NCBI GenBank assembly: GCA_020832905.1
Contig: JAJHRG010000002.1
Span: 1 to 64,000, forward strand
Length of the DNA: 64,000 nt
Reading direction: 5' to 3'
DNA from: Thermoproteota archaeon
GTDB lineage: Archaea > Thermoproteota > Methanomethylicia > Methanomethylicales > Methanomethylicaceae
The translations under genes and the position numbers were made by a program. Under the pieces are notes generated by a model. That model saw only the letters and a program-made list of their open reading frames with translations, was not told where the DNA came from and made no database searches. Below, piece by piece: positions 44,156-56,647 of this stretch. Every line of letters begins with the position of its first letter. The stretch's first letter is position 1.

Positions 44156-44478
44156 AAATTTTCTAAGAATTTCTCTATACATTTTTTAGAATTATTAATT
44201 AATACTTCAATATCTTCTTTTGTTGCATTTTCTATATGAATACCACAAATTACTATTACTTTACTATTTAATTTTTTGAAAATTTTCTCTGAAGCATAAT
44301 GAGAAATTATATAATCTTTGTGTCCAAGAAAAGATATGGAAAAAGGATATTCACTATTACATATAGAAATAGAACCGATATGAGGTTTTTCACCACCATA
44401 TATAATTACTAAAAGTTCATCTCCAATTTTAAAATAATTTAAATATACTTTATATTTTCCTTCTCCAAATTCAATCAT
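44152..44478 (-). CDS. LpdD-like small protein linked to prenylated flavin
   Basis: 108 aa. The pattern [30 protein letters not shown] and [21 protein letters not shown] matches the small family that includes LpdD, a proposed chaperone of prenylated-flavin (UbiD-type) decarboxylases. It lies head-to-tail against the UbiX gene on the other strand, which supports the link. It starts one base before the AMP phosphorylase stop (44479) in the same orientation, so it may be the last gene of that operon. Family from memory, without a search. Confidence 0.7.
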   Translation of the reverse strand: MIEFGEGKYKVYLNYFKIGDELLVIIYGGEKPHIGSISICNSEYPFSISFLGHKDYIISHYASEKIFKKLNSKVIVICGIHIENATKEDIEVLINNSKKCIEKFLENF

Positions 44479-46011
44479 TTAAAAACCAGGAACCTCCTCT
44501 AATAGCATTCCTTCTATCATGAATGGTGGATTTCTTGAAATAAGATCAATTGCTTCTTTAAGCTTTGTACTTCTTTCTGCATATATTTCTATAATAGGAT
44601 CTCCTTTTTTTACAGCATATCCCATTTTTGCATAAAGCTTAACACCAGCTCCTTTATCAATAGGAGCACCTGCAGCTCTTGCTATAGCATTTATAGCAGA
44701 ATTACTTATACTACTTATATAACCATCAGTTGGTGCTACTACTACATATCTTTTATCTCCTAATGGAATTTCATCTGGTTTTATATTTGGATTTCCTCCT
44801 TGAGCTTCTATTATTTCCTTCATTTTTTGATATGCTTTTCCACTTCTCAAAATTTCTTTTGCCATATCTTGTCCTCCACCTTTAGTAGTAAGACCTGTCA
44901 TTTCAAATAGCATACCTGCAAGAGCTGTAGATTTTTCTATAAGACTTTTTGGTCCATTACCCATTAATGTTTCAAGAGCTTCTTTTGCTTCTAATGCTGG
45001 ACCAACTGTATGTCCTACAGGCTGACCTCCATATGTAATACCACATCTTACTCTTATGTCTAACCTATTACCTAATTCAATAAATTGATTTGCAATTTTT
45101 CTTGCTTCATCAAAATTTTCTACTTTTGCTCCTCTTCCTACTGGAATATCTAAAACTAATGTCTTTATATTCATGGCTAATTTCTTAGCCATTATTGATG
45201 CTAACATTTGTGATAATGGATCAATAGATAATACATGTTCAATTCTAATGAAAATATCATCAGCTGGTGCTATATTTAAACTTCCACCCCAAACTATAAA
45301 TCCACCAGTTTTTTTCAAAATTCTTTTTAATTCTCCAGCTGAAAAATTAACTGGAGCAAGAACTTCCATTGTATCTGCAGTACCAGATGGACTTGTTATA
45401 GCTCTACTACTAGTTTTAGGAATTTTTAATCCAGCTGATGCAACAATTGGAACAATTAATAATGATACTTTATTTCCAGGAACACCACCTATAGAATGCT
45501 TATCTACAACAGGTTCTTCAAAATCAATAATATTTCCATTTTCTGCAATAGCACGTGTAAGATTTTCAATTTCATCCATATTCATACCTACATATTCTTC
45601 TGCCATAAGAAAAGCAGCAATTTCAATTTGACTTAATGAATATGAAACAACATCTTTAATAATTTGATTAATTTCACTTTTAGTTAAAGTCTTACCTTTC
45701 ATTTTTTTCTTTATATATTCAACTGATAATGGTGTAGGAGCAGGATTAACTTCAATATTTTCTCCATCTTTTATTGGAAAATCTTTTAAGATATCTCTAT
45801 ATATTCCAATTTCTCCAGGATTAACAAGTGTTTTTGTAATTTCAGTAAAACATACTATACTTTCACAAATACCAGTAGTAGATACATCACATCTATTTAA
45901 GCGAACTCTATCATTTAATTTTAACATTAAGTTTTTTGCATCTTCTTCATTTAAAACAATACTTTTTTCTCCAGTAATTATATCAATTATTTTTGCTTTT
46001 AGTACTACCAT
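44479..46011 (-). CDS. deoA: AMP phosphorylase
   Basis: 510 aa, longer than bacterial thymidine phosphorylase owing to an N-terminal domain (about 1-85) typical of archaeal AMP phosphorylase. DKHSIGGVPGNKVSLLIVP, KTSSRAITSPSGTADTMEVL and GRGAKVENFDEA form the active site. It releases the base from NMPs to give ribose 1,5-bisphosphate, feeding the isomerase and RuBisCO encoded just upstream. Fourth gene of prs - e2b2 - rbcL - deoA, 25 bp behind rbcL. Confidence 0.95.
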   Translation of the reverse strand: MVVLKAKIIDIITGEKSIVLNEEDAKNLMLKLNDRVRLNRCDVSTTGICESIVCFTEITKTLVNPGEIGIYRDILKDFPIKDGENIEVNPAPTPLSVEYIKKKMKGKTLTKSEINQIIKDVVSYSLSQIEIAAFLMAEEYVGMNMDEIENLTRAIAENGNIIDFEEPVVDKHSIGGVPGNKVSLLIVPIVASAGLKIPKTSSRAITSPSGTADTMEVLAPVNFSAGELKRILKKTGGFIVWGGSLNIAPADDIFIRIEHVLSIDPLSQMLASIMAKKLAMNIKTLVLDIPVGRGAKVENFDEARKIANQFIELGNRLDIRVRCGITYGGQPVGHTVGPALEAKEALETLMGNGPKSLIEKSTALAGMLFEMTGLTTKGGGQDMAKEILRSGKAYQKMKEIIEAQGGNPNIKPDEIPLGDKRYVVVAPTDGYISSISNSAINAIARAAGAPIDKGAGVKLYAKMGYAVKKGDPIIEIYAERSTKLKEAIDLISRNPPFMIEGMLLEEVPGF

Positions 46012-46036
46012 AATTTAATAAAAAATAAAGAAATAA

Positions 46037-49162
<3,126 letters not shown>

Positions 49163-49177
49163 TAATACTCCCCTAGA

Positions 49178-50362
49178 TTATGTAACTCCTGAATATCCTT
49201 CAAACATTTGCTGATATAAATCTAATAAATCATCTCTTGATGGTTTTCTTGGATTTTTAGTAATAAATCTTGAATAATTCTTTAATAAGTCATCAACCAT
49301 TTTCTCTAAGTTTTTTTCTTCAACTCCAATATCACTAAGATTTGTTGGAATATTAAGATTCTCCATAATTTCTAATAATCTTGAAGAGATGTATGTGCTT
49401 ATTTCATAATTTGATAATCCTGTAATATCTAAATTAAAAGCTGAGGCAATTAAACTAATTTTATCTGGAATAGCAATTGAGTTAAATTCTACTACATATG
49501 GTTGAGGTATGGCAACAGAAATACCATGAGGTAGCTTATAATCTACCGCATAAGTATAGGCAATTCCATGAGGTAAACATAGTCCTGTATTCATAAAGCT
49601 TAATGCTGAAAGTAAAGAAGCCATAGCAATAGCAGTTCTTGCTTCAATATCATCTCCATTACAATATGCACGTTCTAAATATCTATCTGAAAGTCTTATT
49701 GCTTCAAATGCTAAAGATTCTGTAATAGAATTAGAATCAATACTCATAATTGATTCTATTGCATGACATAAAGCATCAATTCCAGCTGATACTGTAACAT
49801 TAGGAGGAGCACTAATAGAAAGCATAGGATCAATAATTGCTAATGATGGATATAGAAATGAGTGATAAAGTGCTAACTTTTTTCCATTATCTATTACAAC
49901 AGAAATAGGTGTTATCTCTGATCCTGTTCCAGACAATGTTGGTATAGTTACAATAGGAGGTCCTCTATTTTGAATAATTTCTCCTTTAAAATAAGAAATA
50001 GGATCCTTATCATTTGTTACTAATATAGAAGCAATTTTTGCCATATCTAATGAGCTTCCTCCACCAATACCAATAATAAGAGATGGTTTTAATTCTCTTG
50101 CTTTTTTTGCTAATAGTAAAAGATTAGAAGAATCAGGTTCAGAAATAACATCATTAAATTCATAGACTTTAGATATTGAAGATAAAGTATCATAGATTTT
50201 CTTATAGCCTTCAGTATTACATACATTTCTTCCACTTACTATTAATATAGAACTTGTATCAAATTTCTTTATTTCATCTAATAGTTTACTTAAAGAATTT
50301 GGACCAAATACTATTCTTGTAGGTGCTTGAAATGTATATATTCTAAATAGCCTATGGTACAT
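49178..50362 (-). CDS. Iron-containing alcohol dehydrogenase
   Basis: 394 aa. NAD-binding GGGSSLDMAK (near 98) and the metal ligands in DALCHAIES (about 200) and CLPHGIAYTYAVDYKLPHGISVA are those of Fe-ADH (family III). Substrate could be a short alcohol/aldehyde or butanol-like compound. ATG at 50362 is behind AGTGAT; the track's GTG belongs to that motif. It is 15 bp upstream of prs on the same strand and may be part of the same transcript. Confidence 0.9.
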   Translation of the reverse strand: MYHRLFRIYTFQAPTRIVFGPNSLSKLLDEIKKFDTSSILIVSGRNVCNTEGYKKIYDTLSSISKVYEFNDVISEPDSSNLLLLAKKARELKPSLIIGIGGGSSLDMAKIASILVTNDKDPISYFKGEIIQNRGPPIVTIPTLSGTGSEITPISVVIDNGKKLALYHSFLYPSLAIIDPMLSISAPPNVTVSAGIDALCHAIESIMSIDSNSITESLAFEAIRLSDRYLERAYCNGDDIEARTAIAMASLLSALSFMNTGLCLPHGIAYTYAVDYKLPHGISVAIPQPYVVEFNSIAIPDKISLIASAFNLDITGLSNYEISTYISSRLLEIMENLNIPTNLSDIGVEEKNLEKMVDDLLKNYSRFITKNPRKPSRDDLLDLYQQMFEGYSGVT

Positions 50363-50429
50363 TTTAATCACTAAATTTAATACTTCTCTCCTTTTATATA
50401 TAACTATTATAGTGAATATAGGTGATTAT

Positions 50430-51530
50430 ATGATAAGTAGAGAAGAAATATGGAATATAATAGAAAATTATGATTTAAATAATATTCATATTGGAGTTCT
50501 TGGAAGTCATTCTGCTTTAGATATACTAGATGGGGCAAAAGATGAAGGATTTAAAACTGTTATAGTATGTCAAAAAGGAAGAGAAAAAACATATCTAAAA
50601 TATTATAAAAGATTAGTTGATGATTATGTCTTATTAGATAAATTCTCAATGATGATAAATAATGATATTCAAAATTTCTTAAGAAATAAAAACACTATAT
50701 TTATTCCGCATAGAGCATTTTCAACTTATATAACTTATGAAGATATTGAAAATAATTTCTTAATTCCTATATTTGGAAATAGATATATGCTAAGAACTGA
50801 AGAAAGAAATTTTGAAAAAAATCAGTATTATTTACTTGAAAAAGCAGGAATAAGACAACCAAAGAAATTTAAATCACCATCAGAAATAGATAGACTTGTT
50901 ATTGTAAAAGTTCAAGAAGCAAAAAGAAAAATAGAAAGAGCATTCTTTACAGCAATAAGTGAAGAAGATTTTTGGAAAAAAGCAAATAAAAGAATTGAAG
51001 AAGGAGTAATAAGAAGAGAAGATTTAGAAAAAGCAGTAATAGAGGAATTTGTTATAGGAACTTACTTTAATTTTAACTTTTTCTATTCTCCATTAAAAAA
51101 TGAATTAGAATTTATGGGTATTGATAGAAGACTACAAACAAATTTACATGATTTTATTTCTCTTCCTGCAAAACAACAATTAGAAATTGATATAATATTA
51201 CAAAATATAGAAATTGGACATATGGGCGCAACAATAAGAGAATCAATGCTTGAAAAAGTATTTGAAATTGGAGAAAAATTTGTTGAAGTAACAAAAAGAG
51301 AATTTCCTCCTGGAATAATTGGACCTTTTGCACTACAAGGAGCAGTTACAAAAGATCAAGAAATTGTAATATTTGATGTTTCTCCAAGAATGCCAGGAAG
51401 TCCTGTAATAGGAACTACTAGTCCATATACAAAATATGCTTATGGAATTCAAATGAGTATAGGAAGAAGAATTGCAAGAGAAATAAAAGAAGCAATAGAA
51501 ACTGGAAGAATAAAGGAGTTGATTACATGA
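50430..51530 (+). CDS. purP: PurP-like ATP-grasp ligase, divergent paralog
   Basis: 366 aa. SHSALDILDGAKDEGFKTV at the start, ATP-grasp middle (RLVIVKVQEAKRKIERAFF) and PGIIGPFALQG with FDVSPRMPGSP near the end. PurP makes formyl-AICAR from AICAR, formate and ATP in archaea lacking PurH. This copy departs from the canonical EISARIVAGTN block, unlike the next gene, so its substrate may differ. ATG at 50430 has AGGTGAT before it; the track's GTG is six codons upstream. The end overlaps the second copy by 4 bp. Confidence 0.88.
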   Translation: MISREEIWNIIENYDLNNIHIGVLGSHSALDILDGAKDEGFKTVIVCQKGREKTYLKYYKRLVDDYVLLDKFSMMINNDIQNFLRNKNTIFIPHRAFSTYITYEDIENNFLIPIFGNRYMLRTEERNFEKNQYYLLEKAGIRQPKKFKSPSEIDRLVIVKVQEAKRKIERAFFTAISEEDFWKKANKRIEEGVIRREDLEKAVIEEFVIGTYFNFNFFYSPLKNELEFMGIDRRLQTNLHDFISLPAKQQLEIDIILQNIEIGHMGATIRESMLEKVFEIGEKFVEVTKREFPPGIIGPFALQGAVTKDQEIVIFDVSPRMPGSPVIGTTSPYTKYAYGIQMSIGRRIAREIKEAIETGRIKELIT

Positions 51531-52549
51531 GCTATATATCTGTTATAAGTTCTCATTCTGCACTTCAAATAATAAAAGGTGCAAAAGATGAAAATTTAAA
51601 AACTATATTACTTTGCTTTAAGGAAAGAGAAAAATTCTATAAAATGTACTGTTCACCTGATAAAATAATAATAATTAATAAAATTGAAGATATAATGAAA
51701 GAAGAAATACAGAAAGAAATTATGGAAGCTATTTTTATACCTCATGGAACATTAATTTCTGAAAAAAATTTAGATAAATTTGAAAAAGAATTTAGACCAA
51801 GAGTATTTGGAAATAAATGGATATTCAAATGGGAATCTGATAGAATTTTAAAAGATAGATTATTAAGAGAAGCAAGAATAAGAACTCCTCAATATTTTGA
51901 AAGTATAAATGATGTTGATAGACCTGTAATTGTAAAGCTTCCTGGAGCAGAAGGAGGAAGAGGATACTTTATAGCAAGAAATAAAGAAGATTTAAAAAAT
52001 AAATTAGAAGAACTAACTAAAAGAGGATTATTAAAAAATAAGGAAAATATTTTCATTCAAGAGTATATAATTGGAGTGACAATTTATCCACATTTTTTCT
52101 ACTCACCAATATATAATAGGTTGGAAATACTTGGATGTGATAGAAGATATGAAACAAATGTAGATGCAATTGGAAGAATTCCTGCAAAAGATCAATTAGA
52201 ATTAAATATTATTCCTACATTTACTGTAATAGGAAATATACCAATAGTATTAAGAGAATCTCTTTTACCAGAAATACAAGAAATAGGAGAAAAATTTGTT
52301 GAAGCTACTAAAAAATTAGTACCTCCTGGAATAATTGGACCTTTTTGTTTAGAAATGATTTGTAATGAAGAAGGAGAATTGTATACATTTGAATTTTCTG
52401 GAAGAATAGTAGCAGGAACTAATTTATTTATTAATGGATCATTATATAGCATACTATTATTTAATGAACCAATGAGTATGGGAAGAAGAATTGCAAGAGA
52501 AATAAGAAAAGCTATTGAAAATAATAAATTAGAAAGTATTACAACATAG
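51527..52549 (+). CDS. purP: PurP (formate-dependent AICAR formyltransferase/ligase)
   Basis: 340 aa. ISSHSALQIIKGAKDE, VIVKLPGAEGGRGYFIA (ATP-grasp), LGCDRRYETN, PPGIIGPFCLE and FEFSGRIVAGTN..PMSMGRRIAREI are canonical PurP segments. It is translationally coupled to the divergent copy before it and followed by a nucleoside phosphorylase. Together with the upstream block this makes a purine synthesis/salvage locus. Confidence 0.92.
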   Translation: MSYISVISSHSALQIIKGAKDENLKTILLCFKEREKFYKMYCSPDKIIIINKIEDIMKEEIQKEIMEAIFIPHGTLISEKNLDKFEKEFRPRVFGNKWIFKWESDRILKDRLLREARIRTPQYFESINDVDRPVIVKLPGAEGGRGYFIARNKEDLKNKLEELTKRGLLKNKENIFIQEYIIGVTIYPHFFYSPIYNRLEILGCDRRYETNVDAIGRIPAKDQLELNIIPTFTVIGNIPIVLRESLLPEIQEIGEKFVEATKKLVPPGIIGPFCLEMICNEEGELYTFEFSGRIVAGTNLFINGSLYSILLFNEPMSMGRRIAREIRKAIENNKLESITT

Positions 52550-52557
52550 GTGATTAT

Positions 52558-53226
52558 ATGTATCATATAAAATGTTCAAAAGTTTCTGAAAGAGTAATAG
52601 TATGTGGAGATCCTTTTAGAACTAAGAAAATAGCTTCATTTCTTGAAAATCCAAAACTTATAAATGAAAATAGATGCTTATTAACATATACTGGTATTTA
52701 TAAAGATAAAGAAATTACAGTATCCACTACAGGTATGGGAACGCCTTCTGCAGCAATAGTAATTGAGGAGCTTATAAAACTTGGTGCAAAAATTATAATA
52801 AGAGTAGGAACTACAGGAAGTGCAAAAGAAAATATAGAAGTTGGTGATATAATAGTACCAACATTAGCTATACCTTTAGATGGAACAACTAATACTTATT
52901 TAAAAAGATTTAAAGTAAATACAAAAGCTAATGAAGAACTAATTGAGATAATAAAGAAGTTTTTAAAAGGATATAAGTATCATATTGGACCAATATGTAC
53001 AAGTGATGTTTTTTATTTAGAAGAAGAAGAAAAAGATGTTTTAAGTTATGATATGGAATGTTCAATAATATTTGCTATAGCAAACATAAGAAATTGTAAA
53101 GCTGCAGCAATATTAACTGTTAATGGTAAAGCTTGGAGTGAACCTAGAATTATTGAAAATGATAAAGTTAATGAAAGTATTAATGTATGTATTAAAGTAG
53201 CTTTAAATACTTTAGCCAGTATATAA
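52558..53226 (+). CDS. Nucleoside phosphorylase (PNP/uridine phosphorylase family)
   Basis: 222 aa, slightly short for the family. ERVIVCGDPFRTKKIA, TTGMGTPSAAIVIEEL, IRVGTTGSAKENIEVGDI and the ribose-site DMECSIIFAIAN are present. It splits nucleosides to base and ribose 1-phosphate; in archaea with the pentose bisphosphate pathway this can be phosphorylated to ribose 1,5-bisphosphate for the isomerase/RuBisCO encoded nearby. ATG has AGGTGAT 3 nt upstream. The exact base preference is not readable. Confidence 0.9.
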   Translation: MYHIKCSKVSERVIVCGDPFRTKKIASFLENPKLINENRCLLTYTGIYKDKEITVSTTGMGTPSAAIVIEELIKLGAKIIIRVGTTGSAKENIEVGDIIVPTLAIPLDGTTNTYLKRFKVNTKANEELIEIIKKFLKGYKYHIGPICTSDVFYLEEEEKDVLSYDMECSIIFAIANIRNCKAAAILTVNGKAWSEPRIIENDKVNESINVCIKVALNTLASI

Positions 53227-53352
53227 AATTAATTTAGTTAAATTAAAGTAAATAACAATATTTTTTGTTAATTCTAAGCATAAATATGGCAAACAATTTT
53301 TTATTGTATATTGAAAAAATATAATTTAACAAAATAAGAATTTTAGATGAAA

Positions 53353-53362
53353 ATGTATAATA
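53353..53362 (+). promoter_or_regulatory. TATA-like box ahead of the structured RNA locus
   Basis: ATGTATAATA is centred about 25 bp before 53383, some 12 nt before the first helix of the four-way structure. The rest of 53227-53394 is featureless AT-rich sequence. Confidence 0.4.
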
Positions 53363-53394
53363 GGAGTTAAGAAAGTAAAAAGCAATTATTATAT

Positions 53395-53676
53395 TGCTGC
53401 AGTTGAGGTCGAGTAAACTCCTGCGGTATAAAAGTATGAACTAATACTCTCTATAGGTGGGATGTCACTCCAAAAGAGTGATGTCCTACCTATAGAGAGT
53501 AAGTTCATGCTTCTATACCGCAGGAGAACGCAAGACCTATTACAGTTAATGCAAGGGTCCTGGTGACAGGACTGCTGACATTAACTGTAATAGGTCTTGC
53601 AAAAAAGGAGGTCAAGAAGGAAGGCCTTTATAAGGCTGTACTCTTGACCTCCTATTACTCGACCTCAACTGCAGCA
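53395..53676 (+). ncRNA. Candidate 282-nt structured RNA with four-way junction
   Basis: Four helices can be drawn with almost no unpaired bases. P1 53395-53416/53655-53676: 22 bp, perfect. P2 53418-53470/53476-53526: 50 bp with one A-C mismatch, one 2-nt bulge, several G-U pairs and a CAAAA loop. P3 53530-53551/53579-53600: 22 bp perfect, then an internal loop and GTCCT/AGGAC with loop GGTGAC. P4 53606-53617/53642-53653: 12 bp, then GCCTT/AAGGC. Junction linkers are 1, 3, 5 and 1 nt. G+C is far above the surroundings, as for ncRNAs in AT-rich thermophiles. Strand is inferred from a TATA box, T5 downstream and the neighbouring plus gene. It matches no RNA I know; a DNA-level palindromic element is the alternative. 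Confidence 0.7.
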
Positions 53677-53679
53677 TAA

Positions 53680-53700
53680 TTTTTATTTAATTCTATCTTT
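53680..53700 (+). terminator. T-rich end behind the structured RNA
   Basis: TTTTTATTTAATTCTATCTTTTA directly follows the closing helix P1. Oligo-T after a stable helix would end transcription in archaea. Confidence 0.4.
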
Positions 53701-53715
53701 TATTGTAAACAGTAT

Positions 53716-54120
53716 ATGAAATCCTTTAGATACTACTTAGAAATATTAAATGAAATAAAATCAATAATAGAAAAAATGAATTATAGTTTATCCATGGTAA
53801 TAGTTGAAGGAAGAAATGATGAAAAAGTATTAAGAGAATTTGGACTTAAAATTCCAGTATATAGATTTCGTGAAAGTGGATTACCAAATTTTGAATTTAT
53901 TGATGAAATAGCAAAAAAATTCAAAGGAAAATATATTACAATTCTTTTAGATTTTGATAAAAAAGGAAATGAAATGAGTAATTATCTCAGTAGGGAATTA
54001 GAAAGTAAAGGAGTAAAAATTGATTATTATTTTAGAAATATTTTAAGAGAACTAATGATCAAAGAGGGTATTAGACATATAGAAGAAATAATCGCAATAA
54101 AAAGAAAATCTGAAATTTAA
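53716..54120 (+). CDS. Toprim-domain protein (small primase-like / RNase M5-like)
   Basis: 134 aa. A single Toprim domain: MVIVEGRNDEKVLRE holds the conserved Glu, TILLDFDKKGNEM the DxD pair (about residues 85-87). Stand-alone archaeal proteins of this kind (COG1658 type) are related to RNase M5, a bacterial 5S rRNA maturase, and to DnaG-type domains. The gene begins 40 bp after the four-way structured RNA and has no clear ribosome binding site. A role on that RNA is possible but only inferred from position. Some acidic residues in the first strand and in the DxD region are intact, so it could be active. Confidence 0.85.
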   Translation: MKSFRYYLEILNEIKSIIEKMNYSLSMVIVEGRNDEKVLREFGLKIPVYRFRESGLPNFEFIDEIAKKFKGKYITILLDFDKKGNEMSNYLSRELESKGVKIDYYFRNILRELMIKEGIRHIEEIIAIKRKSEI

Positions 54121-54159
54121 AAATAAAATTTAAAAATAAAAATAATTAAAAGCTAGAGT

Positions 54160-54660
54160 ATGTTTGAAAAATACGTAATAAGAGAATTTAGACCTGAGGA
54201 TTTAGATGCAGTAGTAAATATAAATAGAATTTGCTTACCTGAAAATTATCCTCCATTTTTCTTCTTAGAACATTATTATGAAAATCCAAAGATATTCTTA
54301 GTAGCTGAAATAGGAAATACTATTGTTGGATATAATATGTGTAGAATAGAATTTGGAGTTTCATATATTAGAGGAGATTTTACAAAAAAAGGTCATGTAA
54401 TATCCATAGCAGTTTTATCAGAATATAGAAGAAGAGGAATAGGATATAATTTAATGTTAGAAGCATTAAAAAGACTTAAAGAGTGTGGAGCAACAGAAGT
54501 ATACTTAGAAGTAAGAGTAAGTAATAAGCCTGCTATTGAGTTATATAGAAAATTAGGATTTAAAGCATATAAAATTATAGAAGGATATTATAGAGATGGA
54601 GAAGATGCATACTTAATGGTAAGAGATCTTATGGAAATAGGAGATCTTATAAAAAAATAA
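54160..54660 (+). CDS. N-alpha-acetyltransferase (RimI/Ard1-like GNAT)
   Basis: 166 aa. The acetyl-CoA site is YRRRGIGYNLM (R-x2-G-x-G/A), with LEVRVSNKPAIELYRKLGF and the final YYRDGEDAYLM, characteristic of archaeal Ard1/NatA N-terminal acetyltransferases. It acetylates protein N-termini. Its 3' end is 6 bp from the convergent rpoK gene. Confidence 0.93.
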   Translation: MFEKYVIREFRPEDLDAVVNINRICLPENYPPFFFLEHYYENPKIFLVAEIGNTIVGYNMCRIEFGVSYIRGDFTKKGHVISIAVLSEYRRRGIGYNLMLEALKRLKECGATEVYLEVRVSNKPAIELYRKLGFKAYKIIEGYYRDGEDAYLMVRDLMEIGDLIKK

Positions 54661-54666
54661 AAAAAA

Positions 54667-54915
54667 TTATTCAAGTAACCACTTTATTGGAATATCTTGA
54701 TACCTTCCATCTGGTAGTTTTCTTCTAATAGTTATTGGTAGTACTTTTTCCTTAAGTTCTTCTTCAGCTATTTCTATAGGAGATTTTGCACTAGTCATTA
54801 TTAAAGGAGGAGCACCCATGGATATTTGTAAAGCTCTAGCACCAATTATACGTGCTTTTTCATATTTTGTTAATTTTGATGGGCCAATTATCTTTTTTTC
54901 ATTAATTACTTCCAT
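54667..54915 (-). CDS. rpoK: DNA-directed RNA polymerase subunit K
   Basis: 82 aa from the ATG (a TTG two codons upstream is possible). [27 protein letters not shown] and DIPIKWL match archaeal RpoK (eukaryotic Rpb6), which helps assembly of the polymerase clamp. It follows the thermosome gene within 8 bp, so the two share a transcript. Confidence 0.96.
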   Translation of the reverse strand: MEVINEKKIIGPSKLTKYEKARIIGARALQISMGAPPLIMTSAKSPIEIAEEELKEKVLPITIRRKLPDGRYQDIPIKWLLE

Positions 54916-54922
54916 GGTCAAG

Positions 54923-56566
54923 TTATTCAGCCGTTCCTAATTCAGTTTCTGGTTTCTTTTCTTCTTTTTCTTTTTCTTTCTCCTTCTTTGGTGGTGAAGC
55001 TGCAATTATATCATCTATCTTGAGTAGAGCAATAGCAGCTTCTGTTGCAGATTTAATAGCTTGTTTCTTTACAATAGCTGGTTCTACAATTCCTTCTTTT
55101 AGCATATCTACTACTTTTCCTGTAAAGACATTAATACCAGCATGCTTTTCTCCTCTTGCATGAGCAGCTCTTAATTCTACAATAATATCAACAGGATCAA
55201 GACCTGAGTTTTCTGCTAATGTTATTGGAATTTCCTCTAGTGCTTCAGCAAATTTCATTATAGCAAGTTGTTCTCTTCCACTAAATCCTCTAGCATATTC
55301 CTTAAGTCTCATTGCTATTTCTACTTCTGGAGCACCACCACCAGCTACAAGCCATGGCTCTTGTATTACATTTCTTACAACACATTTTGCATCATGAAGT
55401 GATCTTTCAGCTTCATCTACAAATCTATCAGATCCTCCTCTTATAAGTATTGTAACAGCTCTTGGATTCTTACAACCTTCAATAAATACCATTTTATCTT
55501 TTCCTACACGTCTTTCTTCTACAAGTTTTGCAAATCCTAAGTCTGCTGGTGTTAAGTCTTCTACATTTGTAACAATTCTTGCACCACATGCTTTTGCTAA
55601 TAGTTCTATATCAGATCTCTTAGCTCTTCTAACAGCAGCAATTCCTCTCTTTGCAAGATAGTGTTGTGCTATATCATCTATTCCTTTTTGAACTACAACA
55701 AAGTTAGCACCTACTTCAGCAATCTTATCAACCATAGCTTTTAGCATTGCTGCTTCTTCATCTAAGAATTTCTTCATTTGTTCTGGTGATGTAATATTTA
55801 TTTTAGCAGTAATTTCAGTTTTCTCTATTTCTAATGGGCAATCAAGTATTGCAATTTTTGCATTTTCAATTCTCTTTGGCATTCCAGGATGTACTATTTC
55901 TTTATCTAGTACAACTCCATGAATTAATTGAGTATCATCAATAGATTCTCCTTTCTTTTTCTCTAGTTTTATATTATCTAAATCTACTTTGAATTTTCCA
56001 TCTAGCTTTTCAGCTACAGCAATAGCTGCATCTACAACAAGTTCTGCAAGTCTTTCATAATGACCTGCAACAACACTTTTACCACTTAAAGTAGTTATAG
56101 CAGCTTCCTTAAGTTTTTGTTTATCCATTGGATCTATTTTTACTGCAATTTCATCAATAATTGAAAGAGCTTTCTCCATTGCTTTTTTATAACCTTCAAC
56201 AATAATTGTTGGATGTATTTCTTGTTCTAAAAGCTCATCAGCTTTCTTTAAAAGAGCTCCTGCAAGAATAATAGCAGTAGTAGTTCCATCACCAACTTCA
56301 GAATCCTGAGCTTTAGCAACTTCTACCATCATTTTAGCTGCAGGATGTTGTACATCCATTTCCTTTACAATAGTTGCACCATCATTAGTTATTGTTACAT
56401 CACCAAAACTACTTACAAGCATTTTATCCATTCCTTTTGGTCCTAAAGATGTTTTAATAGTTTCAGCTAATGTAATAGCTGCCATTATGTTAGCTCTTTG
56501 AGCTTCTCTACCAGTAGTTCTTGTTGTTCCTTCTTTTAATACTAAAACAGGTATTCCCTGAACCAT
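54923..56566 (-). CDS. thsA: Thermosome subunit (group II chaperonin)
   Basis: 547 aa. [36 protein letters not shown] and [13 protein letters not shown] are the group II chaperonin ATP-site blocks; [12 protein letters not shown] and [14 protein letters not shown] are further conserved parts. The C-terminus ends in a Lys/Glu-rich tail ([12 protein letters not shown]) instead of the frequent GGM repeats. ATG behind AGGTGGT. A TATA-like CAATATATAG lies about 45 bp upstream. It folds proteins in a double-ring complex and is transcribed with rpoK. Confidence 0.97.
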   Translation of the reverse strand: MVQGIPVLVLKEGTTRTTGREAQRANIMAAITLAETIKTSLGPKGMDKMLVSSFGDVTITNDGATIVKEMDVQHPAAKMMVEVAKAQDSEVGDGTTTAIILAGALLKKADELLEQEIHPTIIVEGYKKAMEKALSIIDEIAVKIDPMDKQKLKEAAITTLSGKSVVAGHYERLAELVVDAAIAVAEKLDGKFKVDLDNIKLEKKKGESIDDTQLIHGVVLDKEIVHPGMPKRIENAKIAILDCPLEIEKTEITAKINITSPEQMKKFLDEEAAMLKAMVDKIAEVGANFVVVQKGIDDIAQHYLAKRGIAAVRRAKRSDIELLAKACGARIVTNVEDLTPADLGFAKLVEERRVGKDKMVFIEGCKNPRAVTILIRGGSDRFVDEAERSLHDAKCVVRNVIQEPWLVAGGGAPEVEIAMRLKEYARGFSGREQLAIMKFAEALEEIPITLAENSGLDPVDIIVELRAAHARGEKHAGINVFTGKVVDMLKEGIVEPAIVKKQAIKSATEAAIALLKIDDIIAASPPKKEKEKEKEEKKPETELGTAE

Positions 56567-56647
56567 ATTAAAACCACCTAGATAATTCTCGAAAAAGAAG
56601 AAGAAAGTACTTCTATATATTGCTTTCTATTTTAGATTCACATAAAA

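Noticed and set aside
45173-45631. 152-aa plus-strand ORF inside AMP phosphorylase
   Set aside because: Antisense to a complete enzyme; no promoter or ribosome binding site.
53395-53676. SRP RNA, RNase P RNA or 5S rRNA at the structured locus
   Set aside because: No GGAA-capped helix 8 with its conserved internal loop, no RNase P core motifs and the wrong size and topology for 5S. The helices are too perfect for these classes.
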